Shown here piece after piece: positions 1 through 13,304 of a stretch of 64,000 nucleotides of DNA (positions are counted from its first letter, which is position 1; each line of letters begins with the position of its first letter). The DNA is from Planococcus citri (lineage: Eukaryota; Arthropoda; Insecta; Hemiptera; Pseudococcidae): positions 17,484,001 through 17,548,000 of the forward strand of contig NC_088679.1 of assembly GCF_950023065.1 (NCBI RefSeq), given 5' to 3'. Both the position numbers and the translations under genes were made by a program. The notes below the pieces were generated by a model. It was not told the DNA's origin. It ran no database searches and saw only the letters and a list, made by a program, of their open reading frames with translations.

Positions 1-244
1 ATTGTGGAAATATTCTACCTGAGATGGGTTTTCAGAGGGATAAAATGAAAATCTTCTGGTATTTGTTGGTTTGTTTATTTATTGTTTTACTTATAAATAT
101 TCTTACTATTTTTTTTAGAGGTAGATTTGCGAATTTGACCCGAAAGGTAGAACTTATGTAGGAAGTGAATTTGAAATTATCCAAAAAATTTTGAAGTAGA
201 AAAAAAGACAATTGAAAGAGGACCTTGAAACATTCTACCAGCAA

Positions 245-450
245 AAATTTCAGACGCTGAAATTCATTTTTTTGACTTTTGGCGAATTTTTAAAAATTTT
301 AATTCGACTCATTTTTTACGAAAAAAATTTAAAAATTGATCAGATTGACTTGAGAAGCTGACATTTGGCGTTCGCTCTATTGTCGGCTTTCTGAGTCGAT
401 TTGGGATGGTTTCGAACCATTCTGAACTCTGGAGCGTCCTGTAGATTTTT
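245..450 (-). repeat. Dispersed repeat family A, minus-orientation copy
   Basis: Copy of a degenerate repeat found many times in this window. Read on the minus strand it runs: gctccaga-like word, a degenerate segment with the sense gaaaccatcccaaatcgact, an agctttc word, then a T/A-rich tail ending in a phrase like aaaaattcgccaaaa. Clearer copies lie at 6490-6790 and 57620-57850 (plus) and 15470-15800 (minus). No coding potential is seen. The family is unnamed and is recognised only by internal comparison. Confidence 0.45.
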
Positions 451-3400
451 AAATTCAGGTGAGAGTATTTAGCACCTGTCGACTCGGATTTACCTTCTAT
501 TTTCAACCAAGAAGTGGTAAGGGGCTAGTCGATTTTTTTGAAATTTTTCCTGTGGAAAGACGTTCCAATGAGATGATCAATGGCGTAAATCTCAGCCCTC
601 TAGCCCTTTTTTTAAAGGCTGCTAGGGGGTGTCAAAGTTGTCAGTGGACTTGCAATATCATCCATTTCAGCAGTGGATTACTCGATAGCCGCTATACCTA
701 CCAAAATAGAACTTTTTCCAATAGTTAAGGGTTTTGAAAGGATTTTTGGTGATATCATAAAAATCAGTGTTGCCACTTTTTTTCGTACAGAAAATTAGCT
801 CGAAAAGTTTCAAAACGTAGTTTTTATGTCGTTCCAACTCTCAAAAATTCTGAAAAAATATATTATGGACAACTTTTCATGCTGAACAACGTATTAAAAA
901 ATTTGGATGGCCCTTTATTTCGTAAGTCGATTTTAAAAAATTGAAAGTTTGCGAAAAAATGCGATTTTTTTATTTAAAACATGAAAAAAAGTTTTGATTA
1001 GTGAAGTTTACCCATTTGGCCCCTATTTTCACGTATCCGTTGAAAAAGTTGAAAACCTCCTTTCACTCAATGAAATGAACTCATCACAAAAAAATCAAAA
1101 TTCGAAAAAATTCAATTTTCAATTCCAAACATCAAAAAAAGTTTAAATTTATTCAGTCGTCTTGCATATTTTGACCTCTTTCTGACGTACCTAGTTCATG
1201 CAAAAGTTAATAAAAATTACACGCATAGCAAAAAAATTAAAATTCGTTTATTTTTTCAATTCACGCAGGTGAAAAAATAAACGAACCGTCACTAATCGAC
1301 TTGGCCGAGATCTAAAATAGAACACAAACCAAATTTGAGGCTTTTTGCCAATTTGATCAAGTTTGAATTTCTTTTCATAAAAAAATAGGCAAAATCCTGA
1401 ATAATTGCTGGTGGTGTATTTTGAAGTTTTCCATCGATCCTCCTTTGTCTGATTCGAAAAATTTTTTGCTGGTTGAGATACATTCACTTCCCTTATGAGG
1501 GGTTATCAATGTGCAAACCCTATAACATGATGTAATTTTGGTCGCATGAAATACTAGCAAAAAAAATGGCAAAAAATATTCAAAACTTTGTATAGGTAAT
1601 GTTATAAAAACACAAAAACATCTGTAAAACCCTGTATGTTAAAAATCGAATGAGAAAGTGTTGAAAACGTGATAAAAGTCAATAAAAACTGAAAAAAACT
1701 GAAGAAATTCCGGCAAAATTGATCAAAATGTGAGGAAAATGACTAAAATTTGAATATTATTATCATAAAATTCCATTCAGGTTTGACGAATTGCTGAAAA
1801 AAAATGTGTTGAGAACAAGTTAGTTTTATAAAAATACAAGAAAATAATTAAAATTATTAAACATCACCAAAATTGATGGAATTCTCGCAAATTTAATGGG
1901 ACTGGGCAAAAATTGCATGAAACATCATTTTGAAATCACTGAAAGTTGCTAAGAAGTAGTGTAATTCTGGCGATATTTTGCAAAATGTCGTAAAAATGGT
2001 GTAAAACATCCTTAATGAATAAAGTAAGTATATTGAAGTTATACTATGAATCAACCAAACAAAAAATGGAATTTCGGCGAAAGGAGGAGTATCGATAAGG
2101 CCATTTTTTGGCCCCAGACAGTTATCTACTGAACCACTCTTAAATTGTTGTAATAAATTCCCCAAATACGAATCCGTGGTCAGTTGACCCAAAATGACCA
2201 TTTTTTTGGGCTCCAGGGGTCCCCAAAGTTGCGAATAAAAAAATAATTTTTGGAACCACTGAGTATTATTTTCACAAACTTTTTCAACGTAAAATATCTG
2301 TTTGAACCCGTTAAAACATTACTTATACGAGACAATTTTTCCATTTTCGATCCTCAAGAGCAGAAATTGGGGGGGTTTTCATTTTTGAAAAATTTTGGAA
2401 CCACTATTTTGAACCTACCCCTTTGCACCCCCCTAAAAAGCTTTTTACAGTTTATTAGTATCTGAAAGATCTCCATCCCACCAAATTTTGAGCTCAATAA
2501 AATTTTGCGCTGGTACTCAAAAATTCAAATTTCCAATTTTTTGTAATTTGGATTTTATGGGAACCCCTGAATAGCTGGAAACCTGCGATTTGCGCCAAAC
2601 GTAAAGTTTTGAAGCATATATTCAATTACCCAGGTAAAAAAGTTTAATTAAGCTTCCTGTATATTCGTAATTTTGAACCTTTTTTTCAGAGCCCCCCACT
2701 TTGGGCACCCCTGAAAATGGCGATTATGCATATTTTCTCAAATAAATTGAAGAATTTACATTTGGAACACACTAGCAAGAGCTCGATAATTTTTCACTCG
2801 ATTTTACCAGTAACTTTCAAAATTAAGCTTTTTTGGGCCAAATTCTGAGATTTTACTTCGTTGAAATCATGAAAACGTGATTTTATAACGTTTTTTCGAA
2901 GACAAAAGTTGCATGAACTTTCGAAAGAAAGCAGAAAACATTTAAAATTGATACATACTGTACCTACCTAGTGATTTTGAAAACCGGTAGTGAAAGTAGT
3001 GAAAAAGTAGTGATTTTCAGCAATTTTACTTGAAAGATAGTGAAAAATGAAAGAAAGTGGAAAATAAAAAAAAAAATAAAAATCACTGATCAAAAAAAGA
3101 AAAAAAATCCTCCATCTTTCATATTTAAAAAAAATATTTTATGCTCAAGATACTAGTTAAGCAAATGGTAAAACTGGTGTTATGAGTGTAGTTCAGTTTT
3201 TTGTATTTTTGAATTGCTCTATTTTTAATTTGTTCATTTTTCGAGTTCCTTCGTTCAATTTTTTATTTTCAATACGTACATTATGAGAAATTGTAACAAC
3301 TTGAATAAATAAAGCGATGGTTTTGTAATCATTGAATTGATTTCAAATGTTGACGAAAACATTCAGACCTACTCAAATGTAAAAAAATAAAAAGTCCAAA

Positions 3401-3670
3401 CCACAAAAAAATATATTGTTGTGGAAGGGGGGGGGGGGGTTTAAATCATTTTAGAAGGTAGTCATTTTTTTTTTGAAATGGTAGTGAAAAAATAGCTGTA
3501 GACATCCTGTGCAAAAACACGAAAAAATCATGAAAATCAATGAGAATTCACAAAAAATTTGCAGAATTTTATACTCATAATTTGTAATCTTCTTCCCCTC
3601 TTCCCCATTTTATTCAGCATACCTATTTTTTTGAAAACACGAATTCAATCCCAATATCGAAAGGAAATAA
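451..3670. other. AT-rich non-coding DNA, degenerate repeats
   Basis: No convincing gene. The stretch 1560-2040 is low-complexity DNA built from words such as cataaaacatc and aaaattgatgaaatt (family B, also at 9690-10030, 29860-30420 and 48050-49480). The part 2040-2760 reads like an old dispersed repeat, with phrases such as ggctccaggggtcccc and agccccccactttggg, but I cannot name it. A G-run lies at about 3427-3439. Small open frames here look like chance. Confidence 0.5.
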
Positions 3671-6489
3671 ACCTACAAAAGAGGAAAAATGTCGTCGATG
3701 TCGCCTTCGTCGCAGTGCACTATTACTCGTACGAGTATTTTTTCGTCTAGACACGATACAACGTAGGTACTCGTAGATACAAAACCTACTGAATGCAGAC
3801 TGTTAGAAAAGAAGCGACCCGGCAGAAAATCTCTTCGTAAATTGTGAGGAATTGACTGGCGTGTGTCATTTTCCAGCGTACAGTGTACTATAAAAAGTAA
3901 AAACAGAACACAGATATAATTGACCAAATGACCGTAGAGTCGTTTTACTCAGCACACAATTAGCAAAGCGTATTATTTGTGGCTTGGATCGTCTACGAGT
4001 TATAAGGCTACTACGATGCTAAGTTTTTCCTTATTGTTGTTTTATGGAGTCTACGGTTATAGGAGAATTTTAATCCGTTCGTTGCGACGTTATACGAGCT
4101 CGGGTAAATCTCCTAAGGAAAAAAAAGTCGTATATACTTGTAGTTTGTTTCTTACGTTTTAAAGAATTGTTCGGAAGTAGAAAATAAACGATTCGAGACC
4201 TTCTACGCTTCGGTCAATCAGTGTAATTTGAAAATTTCGTAGCTGAAAGTGCTAAAGAAATGTGTGAAAATATAACTTGTGGGAGTATTTTTGTGATCCT
4301 GAGTTTTAAGCCTTTGAGTACCTATATTTAAATGAGCACAAAAATAATATTATGAAAATTTCTTCAAATGAATTAAACGAGTAAGTAGATAAAGATGAAC
4401 TTGAAGCTTAACATACGAAACTACATAGATGTGATCGATGATAAATGGGGGATGTGGCGAAGGGGTACGAAGTAAACGCGAAAAAGCAATTACGTAGGCG
4501 TATTTTTCATCACTCGTAATCCTTATGGTTCATCTTATAGTTGAGAGATAATTTCAAATTTGGCCGCGAATACAGCGATGCGGCAACCGGCTCGAGGGAA
4601 AATGATAATGGAACATAATCCATTAATCTATTTCATCGAGATTTTCCATTTTCAAGATTTACATATCTTCTGTTAAAGGACGTTGTCGTTGTGGTAACAA
4701 GGATATACTGTAGTGTTATTTAAAAGTGTGTGTGTGAGAGAGAGAAAGAAAGCGAGAAAAATGTTTTTAATTTTACTCGAGATGGTGCTATGTGAGGGTG
4801 AGGGGGAGGGGGAGGGGAGGCTTCGGATCTGGCGGATTATCCTGTTTCGTCGAAGTGAGCAGGGGCAAAGGCAGAGCTTGAGAAAAATTGACTTTTGTTT
4901 TGTTTGGTGTTGTTCCAAAAAATTTACTGTGTTTTTCGTGATGCTTTTTTCGTGTTAGGAAATTGTGCCGGGAGAGAAAATGTCCTGTGTTGATACATTT
5001 TTAGCAGGATTTTTTCATCGAAGAATTGACTATTGTGGTCATCGATGGGGATATTCATCTGAAATACCTTTATTGGGGCCAAAATCTAGAGACATTGGAG
5101 TCATTCCATGTCTAATTAGTTCGGTTTTGGGTTCACGTCCTCCGATTTTATTTTAATTTTTTTGTGGCTTTTTACATTTAGAAAGAAAGAAAAATACTTT
5201 CATCGGACGTATTTTTTTTCACATCTGTTTGCACATTTTGAAGGCAGTTTAAAATAGTTTAAAAAATATTTGCCAAAAATACCAAAAGTTCAAAGTTGAG
5301 TTTTTTTTGAAAGTTCAGAAATAGTTTTCAACCCCTTTGTAAAATTTTGGAACTATAATTTTGAAATTTGAAAAAAAATCCAGGAAGCATATTATTTGTA
5401 GGATACTACGATTTACAACTATGAACTTGTCGTGATGTGGTGATTCCAAAAAAATGGAGGGGGGTTCAGATCCTCAATCAGCTCGTTTTTTTGATTCGGC
5501 CCCTTCCACCCTCTCCCATCAGCCCCCAAATTTCCAGAAAATTGATAAAAATCTTCGGTTCTAGGAAGTGTTAGATTCGAGTATAGGTAGACTCATTTTT
5601 TAAATTCAAACCCTCCTACAACTCTCTTCCCCCCAAAAAAAAATAATTGTAAAAAAGTGCTGAAAATTGATGTAATCTTGTGACTTCGACGCCTGCGACG
5701 TTATCATCAACTTTACCTATTTATTGAAAATTGAAGAAATCTTATAGATTTTAGTGTAATTAATAATTTGTTTTGTTTTTTGTTTCAGGTGAGTACAAAT
5801 TTTCACTCTAAAAACGACCAGTTGTTGAAATGCGAGTAAGTCATTTATTTCTCACGATTCTCAAAATGATTTTATATAATCAGCGATGTATGCTTTGATA
5901 GATGGATGGAAAAGGGGAATAGCAACAATCGAATTTTCATTTCAAGAACCACTCGTGAATTTCTGTTTCTTTTGTAAATTTCTTTTGCTCGATTCTTCGC
6001 GTTGAAAAAAAAATACATCTAAAGAGGTTATTTTCTTATAGAGAATTTTTAATGTGAAAAAAAAGTTTCTTTTACAAACTTCTTTTGAAAAGTAATCAGT
6101 TTTATTTCAAATTGTGATTGGAACTTTCTACCTTCTTACTCGAAAGTCGAAAGTTAGGCAACGTGAATTTCTCTTCATGACTGGATAATTACATTGACTC
6201 AGGTACATATTTTCAGCAGTTACTTCAACTGTTGGGATTTGTAGAGGATATAAATGGCCATTTTAATATTTTGAAGAGGCGATTATTTTGAATATTTCAA
6301 GAAAGGAAAGTATTTCAATTTCAAATAGAGATTGAAACATTTAAAAATGGTCAATTTTTGGCAACAGGAGTGGTATCCCAACCAGCAGAATAATTAATTT
6401 TTGAACCAGAATTGAATTTATAGGTATGTGTTTAAAATTGATTTGGATGGTTTTTCAAGGCCCTTTTTTGAAAATGTGGAATTTACAGA
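3671..6489. other. Largely unique non-coding DNA with weak promoter and splice signals
   Basis: This stretch contains more CpG and fewer A/T runs than its surroundings. A TATA-like tataaaaag lies near 3890, and about 130 bp downstream (4016) an ATG opens a short hydrophobic frame. A GT/GA microsatellite is at about 4726-4760 and a G-rich gagggggaggggg run near 4795-4820. A splice-like tttcag/gtgagt junction is at about 5790. None of these is enough to call a gene. Confidence 0.4.
4726..4822. repeat. GT/GA microsatellite followed by G-rich simple repeat
   Basis: A (GT)n run passes into (GA)n with gaaagaaag. About 40 bp later comes a gagggtgagggggaggggg tract on the plus strand. This is simple-sequence DNA; the G-tract could form a quadruplex, which is inference only. 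Confidence 0.6.
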
Positions 6490-6790
6490 AATAGATGAAG
6501 GTTCCAGAACGATTTGAAACCATCTTCAATCGACTAAGCTTGCTGAAATCAGCGTGTGAAGTAAATTTTAGCTTTTCGACTTCATTGTTCAAAATTTTGT
6601 GGAACTTTCAACTTTCAAAAATTTGCTGGAGGCTCCAGAACTGCTCAAAACGGTTCGGAACCGCTTCTAATCGATTCGAAGGGTCAAAAATAAGGCGTAT
6701 ACAAAATTTCAGCTTTCTGGCTCCATAAGGTAAAATTTCGATTCTTTCGATTTATTGTGCCCTCGATTTTCAGAAAATTCCCCAATAATC
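6490..6790 (+). repeat. Dispersed repeat family A, plus-orientation, two adjacent copies
   Basis: The core phrase gctggaggctccagaactgc is followed by a cggttcggaaccgcttctaa word, an aatcgattcg word and an atttcagctttct word. A more diverged half-copy (ggttccagaacgatttg) precedes it. Sister copies lie at 57620-57850 and 55960-56110 (plus), and at 15470-15800, 19905-20095 and 245-450 (minus). Confidence 0.55.
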
Positions 6791-8440
6791 AAAAAATGCT
6801 TTTTAGCAGCTGAAAGAAGTTTTTCTCCAAGTTGAGATAGCTCTGAAAAGTGGCCTTCCTGCTACGATCTTCTATTTTATTTTTGTTATTCGCGTACTTT
6901 TTTTCCAACGTAACGTGTTGCTGAAATTTAACGAAGCTTTATTATAAAATTTCGCATCAAATTCATCAAAAATACCTATAGCATTAGGTGCATTATTTCA
7001 AAGAGTTTGAGGTGTTCAAATACATAATATTACGACGTAAAAATGTCTCTCGCGACGAAAATTATTAATTTCGTACGCCTTCTCCTTTCCCCTCTCCTGC
7101 TCTTTTTCTCTTCATTTTCAATGAAATGAACAATGGAATCGTAGGCTGCCGGCGAATGATTTGGTCTAGAAATTTGACACGTTTAACGATACGATTGTTT
7201 AAATTACAAAACAATATCTCGCCTCGAGATGCTCGTGCAAGTTTATTAAATATTTTACCCAGAATCAAGGTCTTCGATTGGTCAACGAGAAAGCTCGTGT
7301 GAACCGTGAACTACGAGTATGGATGAAAAAAAAAAAGTATACGAACGAGTTGAGCTTTTCTCGGGAGTGAAATTTTGCTAACACCATTTGCGAAGTTTTT
7401 ATTAATAGAATGGGGGTTGTGTACGAATTGCCCACACCTTGGTCGCCTGATCGCGGGCCTTTTGCAGGCTCGCGGGTGTACATATCTTTCCCCAGCGTGT
7501 CGTGCAGCCAAGGTCGAGGGATGTGATTTATTCGCGTCGTGTTTTGGTGACGTATCGACGACGACGACTACTACTACGTGCCTTATAAAGCGTCTACTGA
7601 CTCGTATGCTCTATTCGATATTAAAGCTTCGAAATTACCTATTTAATTTCAACAATTGGGGATTGAAACGAAAGCCTACCTGGTTTCAATGTGGATTCGG
7701 GTTGACCGTGAATGTTTTTCAAATACCTCTAAAGGTGCCTTTAATTGAATATGCATTACGTTCTACTATACGTTGCATTCGGGTGCACGAAATAGGTGCT
7801 AGGTAGACTGTGCCACTATTTGTTTACCTTTTTCCGTCGTGTTCGTCTGTTTTATTGTACGATGGAGTATTATCGATGACAATGGGTTGATTGTTGTGTA
7901 TTCGATACGAATCAGAGCTAAATATTAAGAATACATTTTAATAGAGTGATAGTTTTTTAATCTTGCTGATTACCTAGCAGAAAAATCATTGCTTCCAATT
8001 ATCAGAAAATTATTTTATTTAGGTAATCTTTTTGTACGGTACACTTTTATCTATTTCTTTTTTACGACAAATTATGTTTTCGGGTTACCAAAGTAGGTCA
8101 CTTTTCAATTTTTTTTCTGAAAGATAACATTTGAAAATATGGTGCCCAGATGCCCTCGAGAGGATGTAGAAGAAATTTCAAATTAATTTTTGTCAAGTTC
8201 AGCAGTTCTCAAAATTGCCTCAATTACTAGTTTTTACCTTTGATCAACACTTGAACGCTTAAAAAAAGTTCAACCGATGAATTTGAGAATTTTCATGAGA
8301 GAAATTGAACTGAACAATCAGATTTTGATGAATAGGTACTTGAAAAAAATGAATTTGAGTGCTCGCTAATATTTTGGAAATTGGGCATTGATCTCAAAAA
8401 ATGAAAAAGTATGACCTTTTGATGGCTTTTTTTTGACATT
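6791..8440. other. Non-coding, partly unique DNA
   Basis: No supported gene. The 7050-7950 part is CpG-richer and holds an (ACG)n/(ACT)n microsatellite at about 7556-7577. A 143-codon open frame covers part of it but runs through the microsatellite, giving a poly-Thr run, and resembles no protein family I know. It is treated as chance. Confidence 0.4.
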
Positions 8441-8442
8441 TT

Positions 8443-9660
8443 TTTATACTGGGCGTGTATAATTGCCAGGATTTTTACGCCCAGTTTCGAGGGGTTAGTC
8501 TAGATTTGGTTTGAAAGATTGATTTCTTTGATGTACATATTTAAGAATGTTTTCCATCTGCTTGATGTTGTCAGGAATTGTAGGGTTGAGGTCTGAAATG
8601 TTTAAGGATTGACGTTTTGTTTTGAGGGAGGGACAGTAGAATAGAATGTGTTGAGTGGAGATTATTTCAGAATTACAGAATTGACAGGTGGGTTTAGAAG
8701 CTTTGGTGTACAAATGGCTGTGGGTTAATTTGGTATGACCAATTCGGAGGTGGGTGATTATAATTTCTTCTGATCTATTTAGGTGACTAAGGTGCTTCCA
8801 AGGGAGGATTGATTTTTTGTGGGTAAATAGTTTGTGATTTGTTTCTGAGTTCCAAAGGTTTTGCCAATTGGAGTTTTGGATGATTTTTAGAATGTTAATA
8901 ACATCATCATGGGTCACAGAGAAAATTTTAGAGGGGGTAACAGCTGTTTTAGCTGATTTATCTATTGCCTGATTTCCTTCAATGCCTACATGACTTGGGA
9001 CAAACATAAATTTAATAATTTTGTCAGTAGTCTGAAGTTTATAGATGATTTGATGGATCTTATGAACAAGTTGATGTTCAGAAAATTTGTTTTGAATTGA
9101 TAAAAGAGCAGAGAGTGAGTCTGACTGAATCAGGAATTTTTTGTTAGGGCTTTTTGAAGTAGAGATCTTTTGTAGGCAATGGAGTACCTATAGCAGAAAC
9201 TTCTAAATTGAAAATTGAAGAATATTTATGAGGTGTGAAGTTGGTAATTCTACCATAAATAGAGAAAGCATAGCCTGCATATTCAAACTCATTTTTAGAA
9301 CCATCTGTGAAGCATGAAATAAATTCATGATATTCTGCTATGATCTAAGTATATTTTTCTTTGATGAAACCAGATGGGTACTCATTTTTTTTGTATTGGG
9401 ATAAGGGTAGATTGAATTCTGGTAAAATTAATTCCCAGGGAGGAAATTTATTGTATTCGTAAGTGAGGTCTAATAGGTTTACATGGTAATTTCCTAAAGA
9501 ATTTTGGAGAATACAGGAGTGATTTTCAGAATGGTTTGAAATATTTTGAATTTGTTTTTTGATTAAAGTTCTGACTGGGTTTGTTGGATTTGTTGTTGCT
9601 GAAACAATGAATTTATTAGTAGCTTTTGAATGACCAATATTTTTGATGGATGATTTTTAT
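8443..9660 (-). pseudogene. RNase H-bearing LINE, C-terminal ORF2 relic
   Basis: A 5'-truncated, decayed non-LTR retrotransposon. The open part (9007-8495) encodes the end of an RNase H domain (VPSHVGIEGNQAIDKSAKTA, the late RNase H block seen in I/LOA-type LINEs). It is followed by a C-terminal zinc-binding block with a C-x2-C ... H-x4-C pattern (CQFC...QHILFYC). Upstream, up to about 9656, the same reading continues in broken frames, with FTDGSKNEFEYAGYAFSIYG marking the RNase H start and a stop and frameshifts in between. A second copy of the same family lies at 32030-33922 and shares the LRIGHTK...H.HLY and CQFC blocks. The sequence ends in a stem-loop at 8448-8485. It is inactive by truncation and frameshifts. 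Assignment to the I-type superfamily is from domain order. Confidence 0.85.
8448..8485 (-). other. LINE 3'-end stem-loop
   Basis: Perfect 9-bp arms actgggcgt (8448-8456) and acgcccagt (8477-8485) lie 10 nt past the LINE stop codon. The loop, read on the minus strand, is aaaaatcctggcaattatac-like. A matching hairpin with different stem bases but a similar loop ends the other copy at 33869-33899, so it is probably the 3' recognition structure of this LINE family. Confidence 0.6.
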
Positions 9661-11751
9661 AGAATTTTTTGCGTTGATCACTAAAAAATTATTTAAAAAA
9701 TTCCATCACGTCAGAATATTATTTACATTTCTAGAGTTTATCACTGAAATTCTATCAGTTTTTGGTAAATTTCAAGTTATTTCTATAATAATTTTACAGC
9801 TTTTGTCATTCTTCATGTGACTTTTTTCGCGATTTCATTTATTTCAATGCTTGAACATTTTTGCGATATTTCGCTCAATTTTATAGCATTTTTCATCAAT
9901 TTTTAGCCAATTTTAAAAACTTATATGACATTTCAACAAACGCAAGCAATTTTCTCAAAACTTTGCTCAATTATGCTAATTTTTTCACCAATTTATGGTA
10001 ATTTTCAGTAACTAGGAGGTCAATTCAACAATAATTTTAACATGAATATGTTTTTTTGCGCCTCAGCTGGCTTTCTGACATAATGTGACACTTTTAAAAA
10101 CTTGGAAAAAATTTGGTCAATTTTCAATATGCTTTAAAGTTAGTTTATACATAACTAATTTTTCAATAGCTATTTTGTCTTAGTTTCAAAAACTTGGAAA
10201 AATTCCGATGAATTCCTGACCTAAAGGAAGGGGGTGGGAGAGTATCAGTCAATTAATTACTAAAATTATGCCTATTAAATTTTCAAAAATTAAATTCTGA
10301 TATTTTGTCAGATTTTTTTGATACCTATCTGAAAGCAAAAAACATAATCCGTGATTTAAAATGTTTCTTAAAGAGGAGACTTTACACTCATTTCCATCAT
10401 AATTACTGCACTTTTGACAAATTACCATCCAAATTTAAGAAAAGATTAATTTTTCATCACCTAAACATTTTTTTGATGTTTTTTTACCAATATTTTTATG
10501 AGACCTGCAAAGCAAAAAATTGCATGCTCCAAAATACAAAATTTCAATCCATTTCCTCAAAAAATTTCGACAGCTCCCAAAGAAAATTTTTTACATCGTA
10601 AGGAAATTGGAATGAAATAAGGTGAAATAATGTCAGGGTTTTCAATTTTGATCAAATTTTATTTTGGAATTTCAATTTTCAAAAAAAAATGGTAAAAATG
10701 GGGCATTTTTGAGAATTTTTAAGGACCAACAAGATATTGAAAATTAGTTGAAATTTTAATTTGGAATTTAAAAGAGAAATAATTGAAATGTAAGTTTCTT
10801 ATTTCAATGTAGGAGTTGAAAAATGGCTAAATATGAAAAAAAAAATCTGAAGAGAAATTTCTGCTGAAAAAATAAGATCAGCATAAAAACATTTCAACGA
10901 ATTTTCGAAAGTTCCAAAATGAAATTCAATTCGAAATTGAAAACTTCAGCGTTATTTTACTCAATTTGATTCCAGTTTCGTTAAGATGCAAACTTTTTTC
11001 CTGATGAGCTCTCGAAATTGTCAAAAAAAAGGAATGAAATTTTGCGTTTTGAAGCATTCAGTTTTTCCTTTACGAGTTTTGTGAAAAAATTGAGAAAAAC
11101 AATTGAAAAAGTTTTCAGCTGATGAAATTGTACGGTAAATTTCCATCAACTTGGCTTTTTGTTTCCTTTCTGCATCAATAAATTTGGCTTTAGAAACCAA
11201 CATAATCTCCAGAAGAAAATCGAAGAAAAACTTCAATTTCCTGATAACTCAATTTTTTTTCAAATATCACAAATCTGATCGTTCAGTCCGAAATTTCTGC
11301 ATGACAATTTTTGAAATTTATCGGTTGAACGCCAATCGTTGAAGGATTGAGAAACTCACAATGGTGATCATTTCACGCGAAAATTCAACCAAAGTATTTT
11401 ATTATACAAAACCAGAAACATAAATTTACTGCATCGTCGCACAGTGAACACGATACTCGTATAGGTAGGGTGGTACCCTTAGTCCTTTACCTATGTTGTA
11501 CATCATTTCGCAAATACCTACACTCTTTCTAACGTATCGCAGCAATTTGCCAGTTTACGCGAGAGAAGTCCTCAATAGCACACTCTTTTTTTCATTAAAA
11601 TTCTCCGCATAAAAGGTTTCCCTTTTTATTGAATTCTCCGACAATTTGAATACACTACGTGAGCTTTTTCAATACCTTTACCATACATATGTCTACCAAA
11701 TATACAAATCTGCCACCGTGGCATGGCCTTTCTCTGTGTCACACAACCGCA

Positions 11752-11779
11752 CAACAACAACAACGACGACGACGACGTG
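11752..11779. repeat. (CAA)n/(ACG)n microsatellite
   Basis: A short trinucleotide run changes from caa to acg units. It is one of several ACG/CGT runs in the window (about 7556, 16921, 28508, 36437, 45882, 50476 and 54776). Confidence 0.75.
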
Positions 11780-12302
11780 TCTGCATTCGACATCGAGCTT
11801 TATACACATAAGGAGAAAAAAAATAATAAAAAACAAAAAAAAAAGCTTTAACGTCGCCCTTTCGTGAACGTACACGTATCGTATGTGAAGTGATATCATA
11901 CGTAATACGCGTACACGTATAGCCCCAATATTATGAGTATTCCGCAATACGACCTACACTTCTTTTTACCCTACATAACGTGTGAAAAAATCATCGCCAA
12001 GTTTATCGGCTGTTATGTGTATTTTCAAAGAATAAAATAGAAGACTCGAGTGCGATGAAAGGGAAAAGGAACGGTGCGTAAAAAAAAACCTGAAACAAAT
12101 AACGTTTTACGGTGGGTACCATATCGTGTCGTACCTATTCGTATTTGTCGCAGTTATCCTGATATGAAAATCCAATTACCAAAAGCTCGCTATGATATTA
12201 AAAAATTGTAAAGACGAATTTTCAACGAGGGCATCGCGACGTTTTTGATATTAAATTCGTAGTAGAGGAAATTTTCATATATTCTTACACAAGTTCTCAA
12301 TG

Positions 12303-12414
12303 TATTCAGGTAACTCGATAAGAACGTAAGAACATGATGAAAAACTTACAGGAAAACATATTCAGGTAACTTGATAAGAACATAAGAACATGATGAAAAA
12401 CTTACAGGAAAACA
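12303..12414. repeat. 56-bp tandem duplication, two copies
   Basis: Copies 12303-12358 and 12359-12414 begin tattcaggtaact and end ttacaggaaaaca. They differ at only a few positions (for example cgataagaacg against tgataagaaca), so the duplication is recent. No coding frame uses it. Confidence 0.85.
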
Positions 12415-13304
12415 ATCTATAGTTATGTATGTAAAATAAAGTTTGGAGCAGTAAGATCCTCCAAAATTGCAAAAATTCAAGAAGAGAGATTTGAGCTAAA
12501 GAATATGGATTAAAAGTGGAGAGTTAAAAACTTCAGCATTTCTCAACTTTCACCAAAAATGAGAATTTTTTTACCAAGAAATTTTTTCTGCTGGAATTTC
12601 TCGATTTGAACGAAACCAATTTAAATCGAAAGAGCATGTCCTAAAAACCCTGTTACCAAAATTTCCAGACATCTCAATGATATTTTTCAAAAAAAAAGTA
12701 ACCAAACATTAACCAAAAGTAACCAAAAATTTTCAGTTTTGCAAATATTTTCACCAATATTCTTGAGTAAAAAACTTTTATAACATGAAAAAAAGTCAAT
12801 TAAACGACCAAAAAATTAAATTTGGAGGCGTGCTGAACGAAAGCCCCCCCCCCCCTCCAACAGAAAAATTTAGGTGAAGAGTTTTCAATTTTGGGGGAAA
12901 ATTGGATGAGCTGGAGAAAGTTTTAAGTGAGCAGGGAAAATTGGAGAATTACCAAAAAGTACATATGGATTTTCATTTCTTGAAAATTATAAATTTTCAA
13001 AAGTTTTCGGCCTCGTTTCTCTCGGGTCAGATCATTTTCCTTTTCCTTTCTCCGACCAAATTGAAGAGTGGAAAAATTGATATCTCACATCAAAAATAAG
13101 ATTGCTTTTTTTAAATTCCCCCTCTCCCCTCCAAAAAAAGTCTCTTTCGCGTTGAAACTTTTTATACTGAAAATAATTTTTTTGTACCTCACAAATTGTG
13201 AATTTTTTGAAGCTTTGGCAATATTCCATTCTCTTTTTGAATTTGATTTTCAAAGGCCAAAAGGTTAAAAAAAAACACAAAAAATTGGGAATTTTCAATT
13301 ATGG

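Larger units (their letters stand above)
9661..13300. other. Non-coding DNA with low-complexity repeats
   Basis: No supported gene. Section 9690-10030 belongs to low-complexity family B in T-rich orientation. Section 11400-12300 is CpG-richer, with a caacaacaacaacgacgacg microsatellite near 11755-11779. A 56-bp tandem duplication lies at 12303-12414. A C-run lies near 12845-12857. Confidence 0.4.

Noticed and set aside
7375..7806. 143-codon open frame with a poly-Thr run
   Set aside because: The Thr run comes from an (ACG)n/(ACT)n microsatellite. There is no family resemblance and no splice context.
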